Positions 44,501 through 51,454 of a stretch of DNA of 64,000 bases are shown in pieces; position 1 is the stretch's first letter; each line of letters starts with the position of its first letter. The DNA lies in assembly GCA_044228435.1 (NCBI GenBank), contig JBGAUW010000002.1, positions 62,001 through 126,000 of the forward strand, written 5' to 3'. The position numbers were made by a program, and so were the translations under genes. The stretch is from Bog-950 sp044228435 (lineage in GTDB: Bacteria > Bacteroidota > Bacteroidia > Chitinophagales > LD1). The notes below the pieces were generated by a model. The model was not told the DNA's origin and searched no databases. It was given only the letters and a program-made list of their open reading frames with translations.

Positions 44501-45057
44501 ATACCTTGCGCACCCTGTGCGCCCGCGGCACCCGTATTTCCTGTTGCGCCAGCAGGCCCTGTGGCGCCCGTAGGCCCTGCAACACCAGGGTTACCTTGCG
44601 GACCAGCATTGCCGGTTGGCCCTGTAGCTCCGGTTGGTCCTGGCAAAGCCGTTCCGCCCGATGTTTCGGCATATAAGGCATAAGGTACACTTAACAGCTG
44701 GGTAGAACCCATGTTTAAATAACTTGTTCCGCCATTAGGATCTAATTCAACCAGCAAATATTTGTTGCCTGTTGCCCAGGCTATATTTGGAAAGCTGCCT
44801 ATAGTAGGGTTACCAAGACCGATTTTAACTGTAAAAAGACCAAACTGATTGGTAACTGCGGTATGCGTTTCCTGGTATTCGGGAAAACCGGGATTAATTC
44901 CATTGTTTACAGTAAGCCTTAACGATACGTTACGATTAGCCAAAACGTTACCAGCTGCATCGCGGGCGATGGCCTGATAATTTACCGCTTGCGGAACCTG
45001 GGCTGAAACAGAATAATATGCAAAAAAAAGTAGAGTGAGAAGTAGATAGTTTTTCAT
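38551..45057 (-). CDS. giant collagen-like (Gly-X-Thr) repeat surface protein
   Basis: The 2168-residue protein has a Sec signal peptide (LLLTLLFFAYYSVSAQ) and an N-terminal β domain (21-135; VPQAVNYQAIARDAAGNVL and VPYALYAETS) seen at the head of many Bacteroidota collagen-like and tail-fibre-like proteins. Residues ~140-1685 are ~515 collagen triplets. Nearly all have Thr in the Y position and N, A, S, V, D or I in X; Pro is rare except at the two ends. Several G-X-G breaks (as in TGFGATG) interrupt the phase. The C-terminal ~480 residues are a β-rich trimerisation/recognition-like region containing DHPLDPENKILRHFSIESPE, ending in a charged KLAEPDKE tail. No T9SS C-terminal domain is present, so the export route is unclear. 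It probably forms a long fibre at the surface. Confidence 0.92.
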   Translation of the reverse strand: MKNYLLLTLLFFAYYSVSAQVPQAVNYQAIARDAAGNVLANRNVSLRLTVNNGINPGFPEYQETHTAVTNQFGLFTVKIGLGNPTIGSFPNIAWATGNKYLLVELDPNGGTSYLNMGSTQLLSVPYALYAETSGGTALPGPTGATGPTGNAGPQGNPGVAGPTGATGPAGATGNTGAAGAQGAQGIAGNTGPTGAQGPIGATGLQGLQGPQGLNGATGDTGPAGTTGAIGSTGPTGDTGNTGVTGPTGDTGAAGATGNTGDTGPTGSTGDTGAVGATGNTGATGNTGDTGATGNTGDTGPIGNTGNTGATGDAGATGSTGATGSTGPTGDTGAVGATGNTGATGDTGATGSTGNTGSTGDTGATGSTGATGVTGNTGVTGATGNAGVTGDTGATGNTGATGLTGNTGATGNTGSTGDTGATGSTGATGVTGNTGATGSTGNTGSTGDTGATGSTGATGVTGNTGVTGATGNTGNTGDTGATGSTGATGNTGVTGNTGATGNTGATGSTGNTGSTGDTGATGSTGATGVTGNTGLTGATGNTGVTGSTGNTGATGSTGNTGGTGDTGSTGVTGNTGVTGATGNTGVTGTTGATGNTGATGATGNTGSTGDTGATGSTGATGVTGNTGVTGATGNTGNTGATGATGNTGVTGSTGNTGATGSTGNTGATGDTGATGSTGATGVTGNTGVTGATGNTGVTGNTGATGSTGNTGATGSTGNTGSTGDTGATGSTGATGVTGNTGATGNTGATGNTGVTGATGNTGVTGSTGNTGATGSTGNTGSTGVTGNTGATGNTGATGSTGNTGATGSTGNTGSTGDTGATGSTGATGVTGNTGATGNTGSTGVTGNTGATGATGSTGATGVTGNTGVTGATGNTGVTGPTGNTGSTGDTGATGSTGATGVTGNTGATGNTGSTGVTGNTGATGNTGATGSTGNTGSTGDTGSTGSTGATGVTGNTGVTGATGNTGVTGTTGATGNTGATGSTGNTGSTGDTGATGSTGATGVTGNTGVTGATGNTGVTGNTGATGATGNTGVTGSTGNTGATGSTGNTGVTGATGNTGVTGNTGATGATGNTGSTGNTGATGSTGATGATGNTGSTGATGSTGVTGFGATGATGDTGPVGNTGSTGATGNTGSTGATGSTGATGFGATGATGDTGPVGNTGATGSTGATGVGATGSTGNTGSTGATGNTGSTGSTGVTGATGVTGVTGNTGSTGATGNTGSTGSTGATGATGVTGITGNTGSTGATGNTGSTGSMGATGATGVTGVTGNTGSTGATGNTGSTGATGSTGATGFGATGATGDTGPVGNTGATGSTGATGVGATGSTGNTGSTGATGNTGSTGSTGATGATGVTGITGNTGVTGATGNTGSTGSTGATGATGVTGITGNTGSTGATGNTGSTGSTGATGATGSTGISGNTGSTGATGNTGSTGSTGATGATGSTGISGNTGSTGATGNTGSTGSTGATGATGVTGVTGNTGSTGATGNTGSTGSTGATGATGVTGITGNTGSTGATGNTGSTGSTGATGATGVTGITGNTGSTGATGNTGSTGSTGATGATGVTGITGNTGSTGATGNTGSTGSTGATGATGVTGITGNTGLTGATGNTGSTGATGVGTTGATGNTGATGATGSTGATGATGATGVGTTGATGATGVTGSTGSTGATGATGTGVTGPTGSVGATGPTGVGGGNAWGLTGNTGTVASTNFVGTADAVDFVVRSNNTERMRVMSAGNVVVGALAPVSASDVLSGITVAGRGVAGYAGAGGTGIWGVAQANGYGAQFQNTLATATLPVVYIKNTSGSGSSPLLRLDPLGNGSPGIVILSTNTSNTADAIEITKSGPSGYGIDMYLNNTASSGVGISIAHSGLAIGQSISLTNTSSIANALALSHVGDAVVLNVQNSSATSTQPIGQFSQSSTDLGTLAAAVLGQSSSTRGGVFLASLSSNNTVGVYGEFNTTSSNDAIGVYGKSVPSSGFGYGVYGEGLRYGVFANGNLGASGTKTFAIDHPLDPENKILRHFSIESPEVLNVYRGNVVLDASGEAVVQLPSYFHSVNKEFSYVLTPIGAMANLYVKQEVDADGKFKVAGGNAGMKISWYVYAERNDPYLQQYPENRQVEVPKRDYEVGKYIRPDLYGQPKEKGIFFRGEYKPIPLTKMPEPSPEKLAEPDKE
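40261..41070. repeat. 90-bp higher-order tandem repeat, nine copies, within the collagen gene
   Basis: The block GCCTGTGTTACC...GTTACGCC or a close variant recurs at 40261, 40351, 40441, 40531, 40621, 40711, 40801, 40891 and 40981, exactly 90 bp apart. On the coding strand one unit is 10 Gly-X-Thr triplets (30 residues; G-I/V-T, G-N-T, G-S-T, G-A-T and so on). Copies differ by scattered substitutions, mainly at third positions and in the V/I/S choice. The rest of the collagen region is a 9-bp-phase repeat with irregular longer periods. Confidence 0.9.
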
Positions 45058-45100
45058 TAACGTCGCTGTGTTTACATAAACCTTTCGAGACCCTAAAAAT

Positions 45101-45159
45101 AAAAAAGGGCCTTAAATTTAAGGTTAATAATGTAACCAGCCAAAAACAGGCCCATTTTT
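45101..45159. terminator. possible long-loop terminator / palindromic spacer
   Basis: AAAAAAGGGCCT (45101-45112) can pair with AGGCCC-A-TTTTT (45148-45159). Inside lie a perfect 14-bp palindrome CCTTAAATTTAAGG (45110-45123) and a GGTTA/TAACC pair. It is placed to end the leftward lipoprotein gene (stop 45173), but the large loop lowers confidence. Confidence 0.4.
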
Positions 45160-45172
45160 GAGTAAAATAGCC

Positions 45173-46123
45173 CTAAAACGCCTGAATGTCAAATATTTCC
45201 TTATCGTATTTGGCCCCCTGCAGGGTCAGTTGGTCGTTTACAACCGGAATGATGATTTCTGTAGCTTCGTTATCATCGCCATAATAGATGGTAATTTTTA
45301 CCGAAAAATCCTTTACATCCGCCTTTTGATAACGCTCATCGGCCTTCATTAAAATAATGGATTTACCATCTTCTATAACCGTGGTGTTTTCATTGGCCGA
45401 AACCAACACCATATCGGGTGTATAATCCGGAATTTTTGTGGCTACTGCCGAGCGCTTTAAAATAATTTTGAAAGCGTTTACCGCAGCGGTGCTCGACCCA
45501 TACCTAACCACTCCTAATAAGTTTTCGGTATTCAACTCTTTTATTGGATTGGTAGTTGCTTTTTTAGACGTAAAACCTATAAACCGCTTATCTTTTACGT
45601 TGGGCACCGATACTTTAACCTCGCCATACGAACTGCTGAAGACCTCTTTGCCATCCAGCAAACTAAAGCGTTTTAAAAAGTCCTCCTCCCCTTCTGCTCC
45701 CTCGTGCGTTGCCAACAGGCTATTGTCTTTAAATTGAATGTCGGTGCCCACAAATTGTGCGCTCCACTCTACATTTTTGGTGTCCATAACGCTTTTAGCA
45801 GTAATCTCATACACCTTGTTTTTATTTACCGAATCGGCAAAACAGAGTTCTGTTTTTTTGATCTTTAGCAACAGGGGAATTTTAGTAGCTCCTTCGTAGG
45901 CATCTACCAATTCGTAATAGGTATTGCTTTGCTGCACACACACCCGGCCATTTTGGTCGAAAACTTTTACTGACGAGGCCGCCGAATCGCTATAAACGCT
46001 TTTACCGCTAATTGGCTGGGTATCGGTTTTAGGAGCCGGCTTTTCTTTACAGGCTGATAACAAACCAATAGAAATAAATAAAACGGCAGAAAATCTACCT
46101 AATCCATGTTTAGCTGACTTCAT
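45173..46123 (-). CDS. lipoprotein of unknown function
   Basis: The 316-residue lipoprotein has a lipobox LLSAC (Cys25) after a hydrophobic segment. The mature part starts with a KPAPKTDTQ linker and has β-rich strands (YYELVDAYEGATKIPLLLKIKK, VEWSAQFVGTDIQFKDNSLLA, FSVKITIYYGDDNEATEIIIPV). I recognise no family. Its start overlaps the folD stop by 14 bp, so the two are translationally coupled despite unrelated roles. Confidence 0.8.
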   Translation of the reverse strand: MKSAKHGLGRFSAVLFISIGLLSACKEKPAPKTDTQPISGKSVYSDSAASSVKVFDQNGRVCVQQSNTYYELVDAYEGATKIPLLLKIKKTELCFADSVNKNKVYEITAKSVMDTKNVEWSAQFVGTDIQFKDNSLLATHEGAEGEEDFLKRFSLLDGKEVFSSSYGEVKVSVPNVKDKRFIGFTSKKATTNPIKELNTENLLGVVRYGSSTAAVNAFKIILKRSAVATKIPDYTPDMVLVSANENTTVIEDGKSIILMKADERYQKADVKDFSVKITIYYGDDNEATEIIIPVVNDQLTLQGAKYDKEIFDIQAF

Positions 46124-46988
46124 TTTTTGCTGCTTTAAGAGTGTTTAATAATAATGATACAACCGTCATAGGCCCTACCCCACCCGGAACCGGCGTAATA
46201 GCACTGCACTTAGGCGACACCTCACTAAATTTTACATCTCCTTTTAAACGCCAGCCGCTTTTAGTTGTTGTGTCGGTAACACGTGTAGTACCAACATCTA
46301 TTACTACAGCTCCTTCTTTCACCATCTCGCCGGTTAAAAATTCGGGTTTGCCAAGGGCGGCTATTATAATATCGGCCTGCAGGGTAATCTCTTTCAGGTT
46401 TTTAGTTTTACTATGGCAAACGGTAACTGTAGCGTTGCCTGTTTTGCCCTGTCCGCTCATTAAAATACTCATTGGCCTGCCCACTATATTGCTACGGCCT
46501 ATTACCACGCAGTGTTTACCGGCAGTATCGATGTTATAGCGCTCCAATATTTTAGTAATGCCCAGCGGTGTAGCCGAAACATAGGCCGGTAAGCCAAGTG
46601 TAACCTTACCCACGTTTACGGGATGGAAACCATCCACATCCTTTTTGGGGTCTATGCTCATAATCACCTTATCAGGATTGATGTGTTTGGGTAAGGGTAG
46701 CTGCACAATAAACCCATCCACATCGTTATTCTCGTTCAACTTATTCACCTCGTTCAACAAAAATTCTTCGGTAACCGAATCGTCGAAGTGCAGCAGCGTA
46801 GATTTAAAGCCTACCTGTTCGCACGATTTTACTTTATGCCCTACGTAGGTAAGGCTACCCCCATCGTTGCCCACCAAAATGGCAGCCAGGTGTGGCTGTT
46901 TGCCACCTTTAGCGGTCAATTCCTTTACCTCGGCGGCAATTTCTAATTTAAGTTCTTCTGAGAGCTTCTTTCCGTCTAATAGTATCAT
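46110..46988 (-). CDS. folD: FolD, methylenetetrahydrofolate dehydrogenase/cyclohydrolase
   Basis: This bifunctional enzyme of one-carbon metabolism interconverts 5,10-methylene-, methenyl- and 10-formyl-THF. Over 292 residues it has the catalytic region LTYVGHKVKSCEQVG with the conserved Tyr and Lys, DGFIVQLPLPKHI, the GRSNIVGRPMS NADP-binding loop, and the C-terminal signature PVPGGVGPMTV. Length is standard. Confidence 0.97.
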   Translation of the reverse strand: MILLDGKKLSEELKLEIAAEVKELTAKGGKQPHLAAILVGNDGGSLTYVGHKVKSCEQVGFKSTLLHFDDSVTEEFLLNEVNKLNENNDVDGFIVQLPLPKHINPDKVIMSIDPKKDVDGFHPVNVGKVTLGLPAYVSATPLGITKILERYNIDTAGKHCVVIGRSNIVGRPMSILMSGQGKTGNATVTVCHSKTKNLKEITLQADIIIAALGKPEFLTGEMVKEGAVVIDVGTTRVTDTTTKSGWRLKGDVKFSEVSPKCSAITPVPGGVGPMTVVSLLLNTLKAAKNEVS

Positions 46989-47102
46989 GGTGTGGTTGTA
47001 TAATGTATTGAAACCACAAAAGAAACGGTTTAAACAAAAAGCATTTACTTTTTTTTTAACAGCCGAGGGATAAATAAATCGAAAAGAAAGAAGCTATAAG
47101 AA

Positions 47103-48620
47103 TTACGCTTTAGGCAATGTAATCCTGAAAGTAGTACCCTTGCCAATCTCGCTGTGCCTTACTACAATTTTTCCGTTGTGATACTCCTCTACTATGCGCT
47201 TGGTAAGCGAAAGCCCAAGACCCCAGCCGCGGCGCTTGGTGGAGTAGCCGGGCTCGAAAATTGTTTCGAATTTGTTTTTAGGTATGCCCTTGCCCGAATC
47301 GGAAACATCTATCCACACCTGCTGCCCCTCCGCTCCCATTTCAACACCAATACTTCCTTCTCCATCCATAGCATCGAGGGCGTTTTTAAGCAAATTCTCC
47401 AGTACCCAATCAAACAACTGATTGTTTATTTTAAAGGTTAAGCCATCCACACTTTTTAAACTCCAATGCACTTTGGCACTGCTGCGCTTGCTCATGTAGG
47501 CTATGTTGCGTTCTAAAGTTGCTTTTACATCCTGCGGGCTAAGTTGCGGCACCGAGCCTATTTTAGAGAAGCGTTCGGCCACCAGGCTAAGCCGGTTAAC
47601 ATCGCTTTCCAACTCGGTTAGTATCTGCTCATTGCCTTTCATGCCTTCCAGCTCGCGCAGGTATTCTATCCAGCCTTCTAAAGATGAAATGGGTGTGCCT
47701 AACTGGTGGGCGGTTTCTTTTGCCATACCTACCCATACCAGGTTCTGTTCTGATTTGCGGGCATTACTAAAAGCAAAGTAGGCTATAAGCAAAAACGCAG
47801 CAAAAATACCCAACTGCACATAAGGGAATATGCGCAACTGCTTTAGCGTTTCGGAATCGTCGTAGTATATATAGCGGGTTACCCCTTCACCCAAATCGGC
47901 AACCACCGGGTCGTGGCTTTCCTGCATTTGCTTAATGCGTTTTAGCACAGCATCCTGGTTTTGCATTTTTGCTGAATCGATATTGCCATAATCCAACACA
48001 TTCATTTTTTCATCGGTAAGTATTACCGGTGCCGATGCCGAGTTTACCACCACCTCAGATATAAAGGTCTCTACCAAATCCTCTAAGGTTTGCTTTAGCT
48101 TGGTAAAAAGGTTCGAATCTTTATAGTAAATAAAATTCTTGTTCACCTTATAGTCTATCACTATTGGCGGATACACAGAAAACTCTGCCCGGATGGCCTC
48201 GGGCAAATCAAAAAACCGTTTTACGCCGGCCGGTATTTCAATATTACGCACGCCCTGTATATTTCCCAACTCATCGCACAATATGGCCGGTATATCGTTG
48301 TTTGAGGTTATAATTTCGTTAAAGAAAGTAGTTAGTTCGTTTTGGCTATCATCCAACGTTACCAAAAAACCGGTAGACTGTGCATACACATTTACCTTCA
48401 TGCGCTCCTCTTCTGCCAGCTTGGTAAATAAATCCTTGGTGTAGCGCACCAGCTTAGCCTTGCGGCCGATAGCCTCTGCCCACAGTTTTGCCTTATACTT
48501 TTCCTCATCGGCAATTTTATTGGCAAGCCGGTTGGTATAAGTAAGTGTGGCCAAACCAATAAACGTACCCAGCAAAAGCAGGATTAATTTAAGATTCGAT
48601 TTTCGAGCGTATACATCCAT
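47103..48620 (-). CDS. membrane sensor histidine kinase
   Basis: The 505-residue kinase has transmembrane segments at ~12-27 (LILLLLGTFIGLATLTY) and ~270-286 (IFPYVQLGIFAAFLLIAYFAF) around a ~240-residue extracytoplasmic sensor region. The dimerisation/H-box follows (AKETAHQLGTPISSLEGW; phospho-acceptor His305). The ATPase domain has N-box ENLLKNALDAM, G1 DSGKGIPKN and G2 GWGLGLSLTKRIVEEY. No response regulator is adjacent, so it is an orphan by position. It lies 94 bp downstream of the AsmA-like gene on the same strand. The signal it senses is unknown. Confidence 0.93.
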   Translation of the reverse strand: MDVYARKSNLKLILLLLGTFIGLATLTYTNRLANKIADEEKYKAKLWAEAIGRKAKLVRYTKDLFTKLAEEERMKVNVYAQSTGFLVTLDDSQNELTTFFNEIITSNNDIPAILCDELGNIQGVRNIEIPAGVKRFFDLPEAIRAEFSVYPPIVIDYKVNKNFIYYKDSNLFTKLKQTLEDLVETFISEVVVNSASAPVILTDEKMNVLDYGNIDSAKMQNQDAVLKRIKQMQESHDPVVADLGEGVTRYIYYDDSETLKQLRIFPYVQLGIFAAFLLIAYFAFSNARKSEQNLVWVGMAKETAHQLGTPISSLEGWIEYLRELEGMKGNEQILTELESDVNRLSLVAERFSKIGSVPQLSPQDVKATLERNIAYMSKRSSAKVHWSLKSVDGLTFKINNQLFDWVLENLLKNALDAMDGEGSIGVEMGAEGQQVWIDVSDSGKGIPKNKFETIFEPGYSTKRRGWGLGLSLTKRIVEEYHNGKIVVRHSEIGKGTTFRITLPKA

Positions 48621-48714
48621 AACGGTAAGTAAATATGCGCATTAACTCATTACTAAGTAAAACAAAAATGTGGCAGTTGTGCATAAACCATTGCCAGGAA
48701 TGGTTTAGCAATTA

Positions 48715-51303
48715 TCAATTATCGCTGGTGTCAAAATCCATAAACTTGGGCTCCTCGCGCATATCAAAGTATTTTTCTTCGCGGCGTTGCTCTTTTGCAT
48801 CAACCACCTTAGGTGTATTCTTTAACAGGTTTTTAAGCACTTCTTTTTCATTTCTAAAATCATTAATCATTTTATTGCGGGTGGCAGGCTTATCAAATTT
48901 TATTTTCGGGTTGCTTAAGTTACCCGTCATAGAAAGATACAAATTAACACCTTCGTAAGGGTCTTCTTCTATAAACTGCACATCGCGGGCCTGGCGGTTA
49001 AACTTTTGGGCCAATAGTTTATGCAGGTTAATTTTAAAATGGTAATCAATATCGTTGTTAAAATAATGGAAGCCAAAAAACATCAGGTTTAACGCCGAGG
49101 TTTTTATTTCAAACTCCGGAACATCAAAGCGTTCGTTCGCAATTTTTATTGTGTTGGCCAGGTCGGCAAAGCGAATGTCTTCCAACTCCTCTATCCTTAT
49201 AAATTTAGAGGCAGCGCGCAGTGGCTCAAAATTAATCAGTTCGCCGTTTTTAATACTAAAGTCTATTATAGCCGAAAGGGTTTTAGTATCTAAATCTTTA
49301 TAATTTTTCCAGGTGGCATCTAAAGCAATAGCGGTGCTCATGGTGCCTTTTAGGTTTTTATCGGTAAGGGAGGTTTGCCCAAAATTTTCGCACTCTTTAA
49401 AAATTTGCGGTATGTTCAAATCCACCGCCGTAATATCAATTTTCATAGCCAGGGCATTGGCGGGTGTAAACTCAATTAAGCCCGTAGTGCGCAAATTACC
49501 ACCCATAGCGCGGGTGACTAAATGGTTAATTTGAATGCTGCCCGGTGTAAGCCGCAAATCGGTAGCTAAATCTCCAAACTCCATCTTGCGGAACAGAAAA
49601 CGCTCCATTTCTACCTGTATATTTCCGCGCATGTTAAATATTTCGCGGATGTTGATTTTCTCTTTCCGCTGCTCGGCCGGCCGGTTCTTCCGGTCGTAGG
49701 CATCTAATATACCGGTTAGGTTAAACACTTTAGTTTTCACGTGGCCGTTAATACCTAAAACCACATCGTTGGCGCGACGCTTTACACTCAGGTTATAAAC
49801 GTAAGCAATCAGGTTTTCTATACTGCCTGTAAAAGTGAAGTCGGTACTAAGAAAGTTAAAGGTAAAATTGCGAGCCTCTATTACCTGGTTTTCGTATTTA
49901 AGGTCGCCATTGATGTTGCCATAAGTAATACCGTTTTGCCTAAACTCAATTACATTCAATTTAAACTCCCCACTACCGGTAAGGCCCGAATTTTCGGACA
50001 TTGTAAAATCGTGCTTACTGCCTTTAAGTCTGAAGTTATTGAAAGTAATAGTGCCATCAATATCCTGTAATACAGAATCGGGTATAAAGGCAGCTACCTC
50101 GGTAAGGTGCAAAACTCCGTTGGCATAAAAATCAAATGCAGGGTCTTGAAGGTGAGTGAGCGATAGCTTAAAGTTGAAAGGTAAATCGTTAAGCGTGCAA
50201 TTAAAATTACTGATTACTATTTTGCTTTCGCCATTTTTATCTAGCTGGTAGATAGCCTGTGCGTTTACGTTTTTAAGCAGTTTGTTATAAGCACCCAATT
50301 TAATTTCACTGTTTTTTAACCCGGCAGTTACATCTACCTGCGGAAAAGAGTTTTTACCAGCAACACCTTTAACAGCAGCGGCAATCGAATACTCGCCGCT
50401 ACCGCTGGCACTGGCTAAATTGGCTTTATACTTTTCGGGCAGTAAGGCAATAAGCTTTTGCATATCGCTACCTTCATTCAGCAATTTAAAATCGAGTTGG
50501 GTACCGCTTTTTACTTTGGCAAAAAAGCCGGTGATGTTAAAGGCAGTTTCATCTAACGATATATTACCCTTAGTAAACGTAAATTTATTTTTAGCCTTAT
50601 CAACCAGTAAGCCCATCTCGATACCCACCGTGCGGTTAGTTAAAAAATCGTCGCCGCTGGCCGAAAGGCGATACACTAAAATTTTGCCATTGGTATAAAG
50701 CTCGAAGGTTTGGTCGCTAAAGTTTCCTTTTAGCTGTATGCGGTTAATTTTAAGGCTGATGTTTGTGCTCTGCGCTTTATCCAGGTAAGTAAACTTTACA
50801 TCTTTAATTTCAGCTTTTTTTAGCTGTACTGACAGATCGTTTTTATCGTTAGAGGTGGATGCTTTAAAAATGGCATAGTTGTTTTTGCCGTTCTCATCCT
50901 GGCATAAGTTAAGAGCGCCCTTGCTAATTACAATTTTAGAAAACTCGATTTGATTGCCAAACAAGCTGTAAATGTTGCACAGAAACGAAAACTCGTGCAC
51001 GTTCAATAACTTCTGTTTGCCTCCCTGCAACCTATCATCAATACTTACATCGGTAAAGGTAATAGCAGCATACGGAAAGTGCTTTATAAGCGAAAAGCTA
51101 ATACCACCTTTTACCTGCACAGGCACGGTAACCTGTTTGTTTACTTCAGTTACAATTTTCTGTTTAATCTTATCCTCAAGCAACCAGGCAGCCAAAAAAG
51201 CCAACAACAGCAACACTATGATGCTTACCGGTATACCAATAAGTATTTTGTGCCATAAGGCTAACTTGCTTTTTTTAAGGGGTTGCTGATTATCTGATTC
51301 CAT
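48715..51303 (-). CDS. AsmA-like family protein
   Basis: This 862-residue inner-membrane-anchored protein has a single N-terminal anchor (ILIGIPVSIIVLLLLAFLAAWLL). The AsmA-type start follows (VTVPVQVKGGISFSLIKHFPYAAITFTDVSIDD), then long β-rich repeats and a C-terminal AsmA_2-like region (LDINIPQIF-type segment, KGTMSTAIALDATW, DVQFIEEDPYEGVNLYLSMTGNLSNPKIKF). With TamB it belongs to the bridge-like lipid-transfer group implicated in phospholipid transport to the outer membrane. The window therefore encodes two members. Confidence 0.9.
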   Translation of the reverse strand: MESDNQQPLKKSKLALWHKILIGIPVSIIVLLLLAFLAAWLLEDKIKQKIVTEVNKQVTVPVQVKGGISFSLIKHFPYAAITFTDVSIDDRLQGGKQKLLNVHEFSFLCNIYSLFGNQIEFSKIVISKGALNLCQDENGKNNYAIFKASTSNDKNDLSVQLKKAEIKDVKFTYLDKAQSTNISLKINRIQLKGNFSDQTFELYTNGKILVYRLSASGDDFLTNRTVGIEMGLLVDKAKNKFTFTKGNISLDETAFNITGFFAKVKSGTQLDFKLLNEGSDMQKLIALLPEKYKANLASASGSGEYSIAAAVKGVAGKNSFPQVDVTAGLKNSEIKLGAYNKLLKNVNAQAIYQLDKNGESKIVISNFNCTLNDLPFNFKLSLTHLQDPAFDFYANGVLHLTEVAAFIPDSVLQDIDGTITFNNFRLKGSKHDFTMSENSGLTGSGEFKLNVIEFRQNGITYGNINGDLKYENQVIEARNFTFNFLSTDFTFTGSIENLIAYVYNLSVKRRANDVVLGINGHVKTKVFNLTGILDAYDRKNRPAEQRKEKINIREIFNMRGNIQVEMERFLFRKMEFGDLATDLRLTPGSIQINHLVTRAMGGNLRTTGLIEFTPANALAMKIDITAVDLNIPQIFKECENFGQTSLTDKNLKGTMSTAIALDATWKNYKDLDTKTLSAIIDFSIKNGELINFEPLRAASKFIRIEELEDIRFADLANTIKIANERFDVPEFEIKTSALNLMFFGFHYFNNDIDYHFKINLHKLLAQKFNRQARDVQFIEEDPYEGVNLYLSMTGNLSNPKIKFDKPATRNKMINDFRNEKEVLKNLLKNTPKVVDAKEQRREEKYFDMREEPKFMDFDTSDN

Positions 51304-51426
51304 ATTTTTTAAAAGCCGGCCAGGCTATGTGTGATTGAACGCATACTACTAAACAAAATTTTAACAGTTGTAATATGTAAATTCGTATTGCAACATTTAT
51401 TCGCAAATGGCCCGGGCCGTAAAACC

Positions 51427-51434
51427 TACTTTTG
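51427..51434 (+). promoter_or_regulatory. candidate Bacteroidota -7 element
   Basis: TACTTTTG is an exact TAnnTTTG match 20 bp before the protease start. The nearest TTG lies 36 nt upstream, too far for a normal -33 element. Confidence 0.4.
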
Positions 51435-51454
51435 CGAAGCAATAAACGAAAATT

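Noticed and set aside
40000..44640. Possible CRISPR-like direct repeats.
   Set aside because: The array is in-frame coding with a 9-bp phase and no unique spacers; no cas genes are nearby.
39890..44683. A 1597-codon open frame on the plus strand opposite the collagen gene, encoding (P-V-x) repeats.
   Set aside because: It is the mirror of the Gly-X-Thr repeat: the 9-bp unit has no stop in the opposite frame, so length alone is not evidence. It has no signal peptide, ends or family domains of its own.
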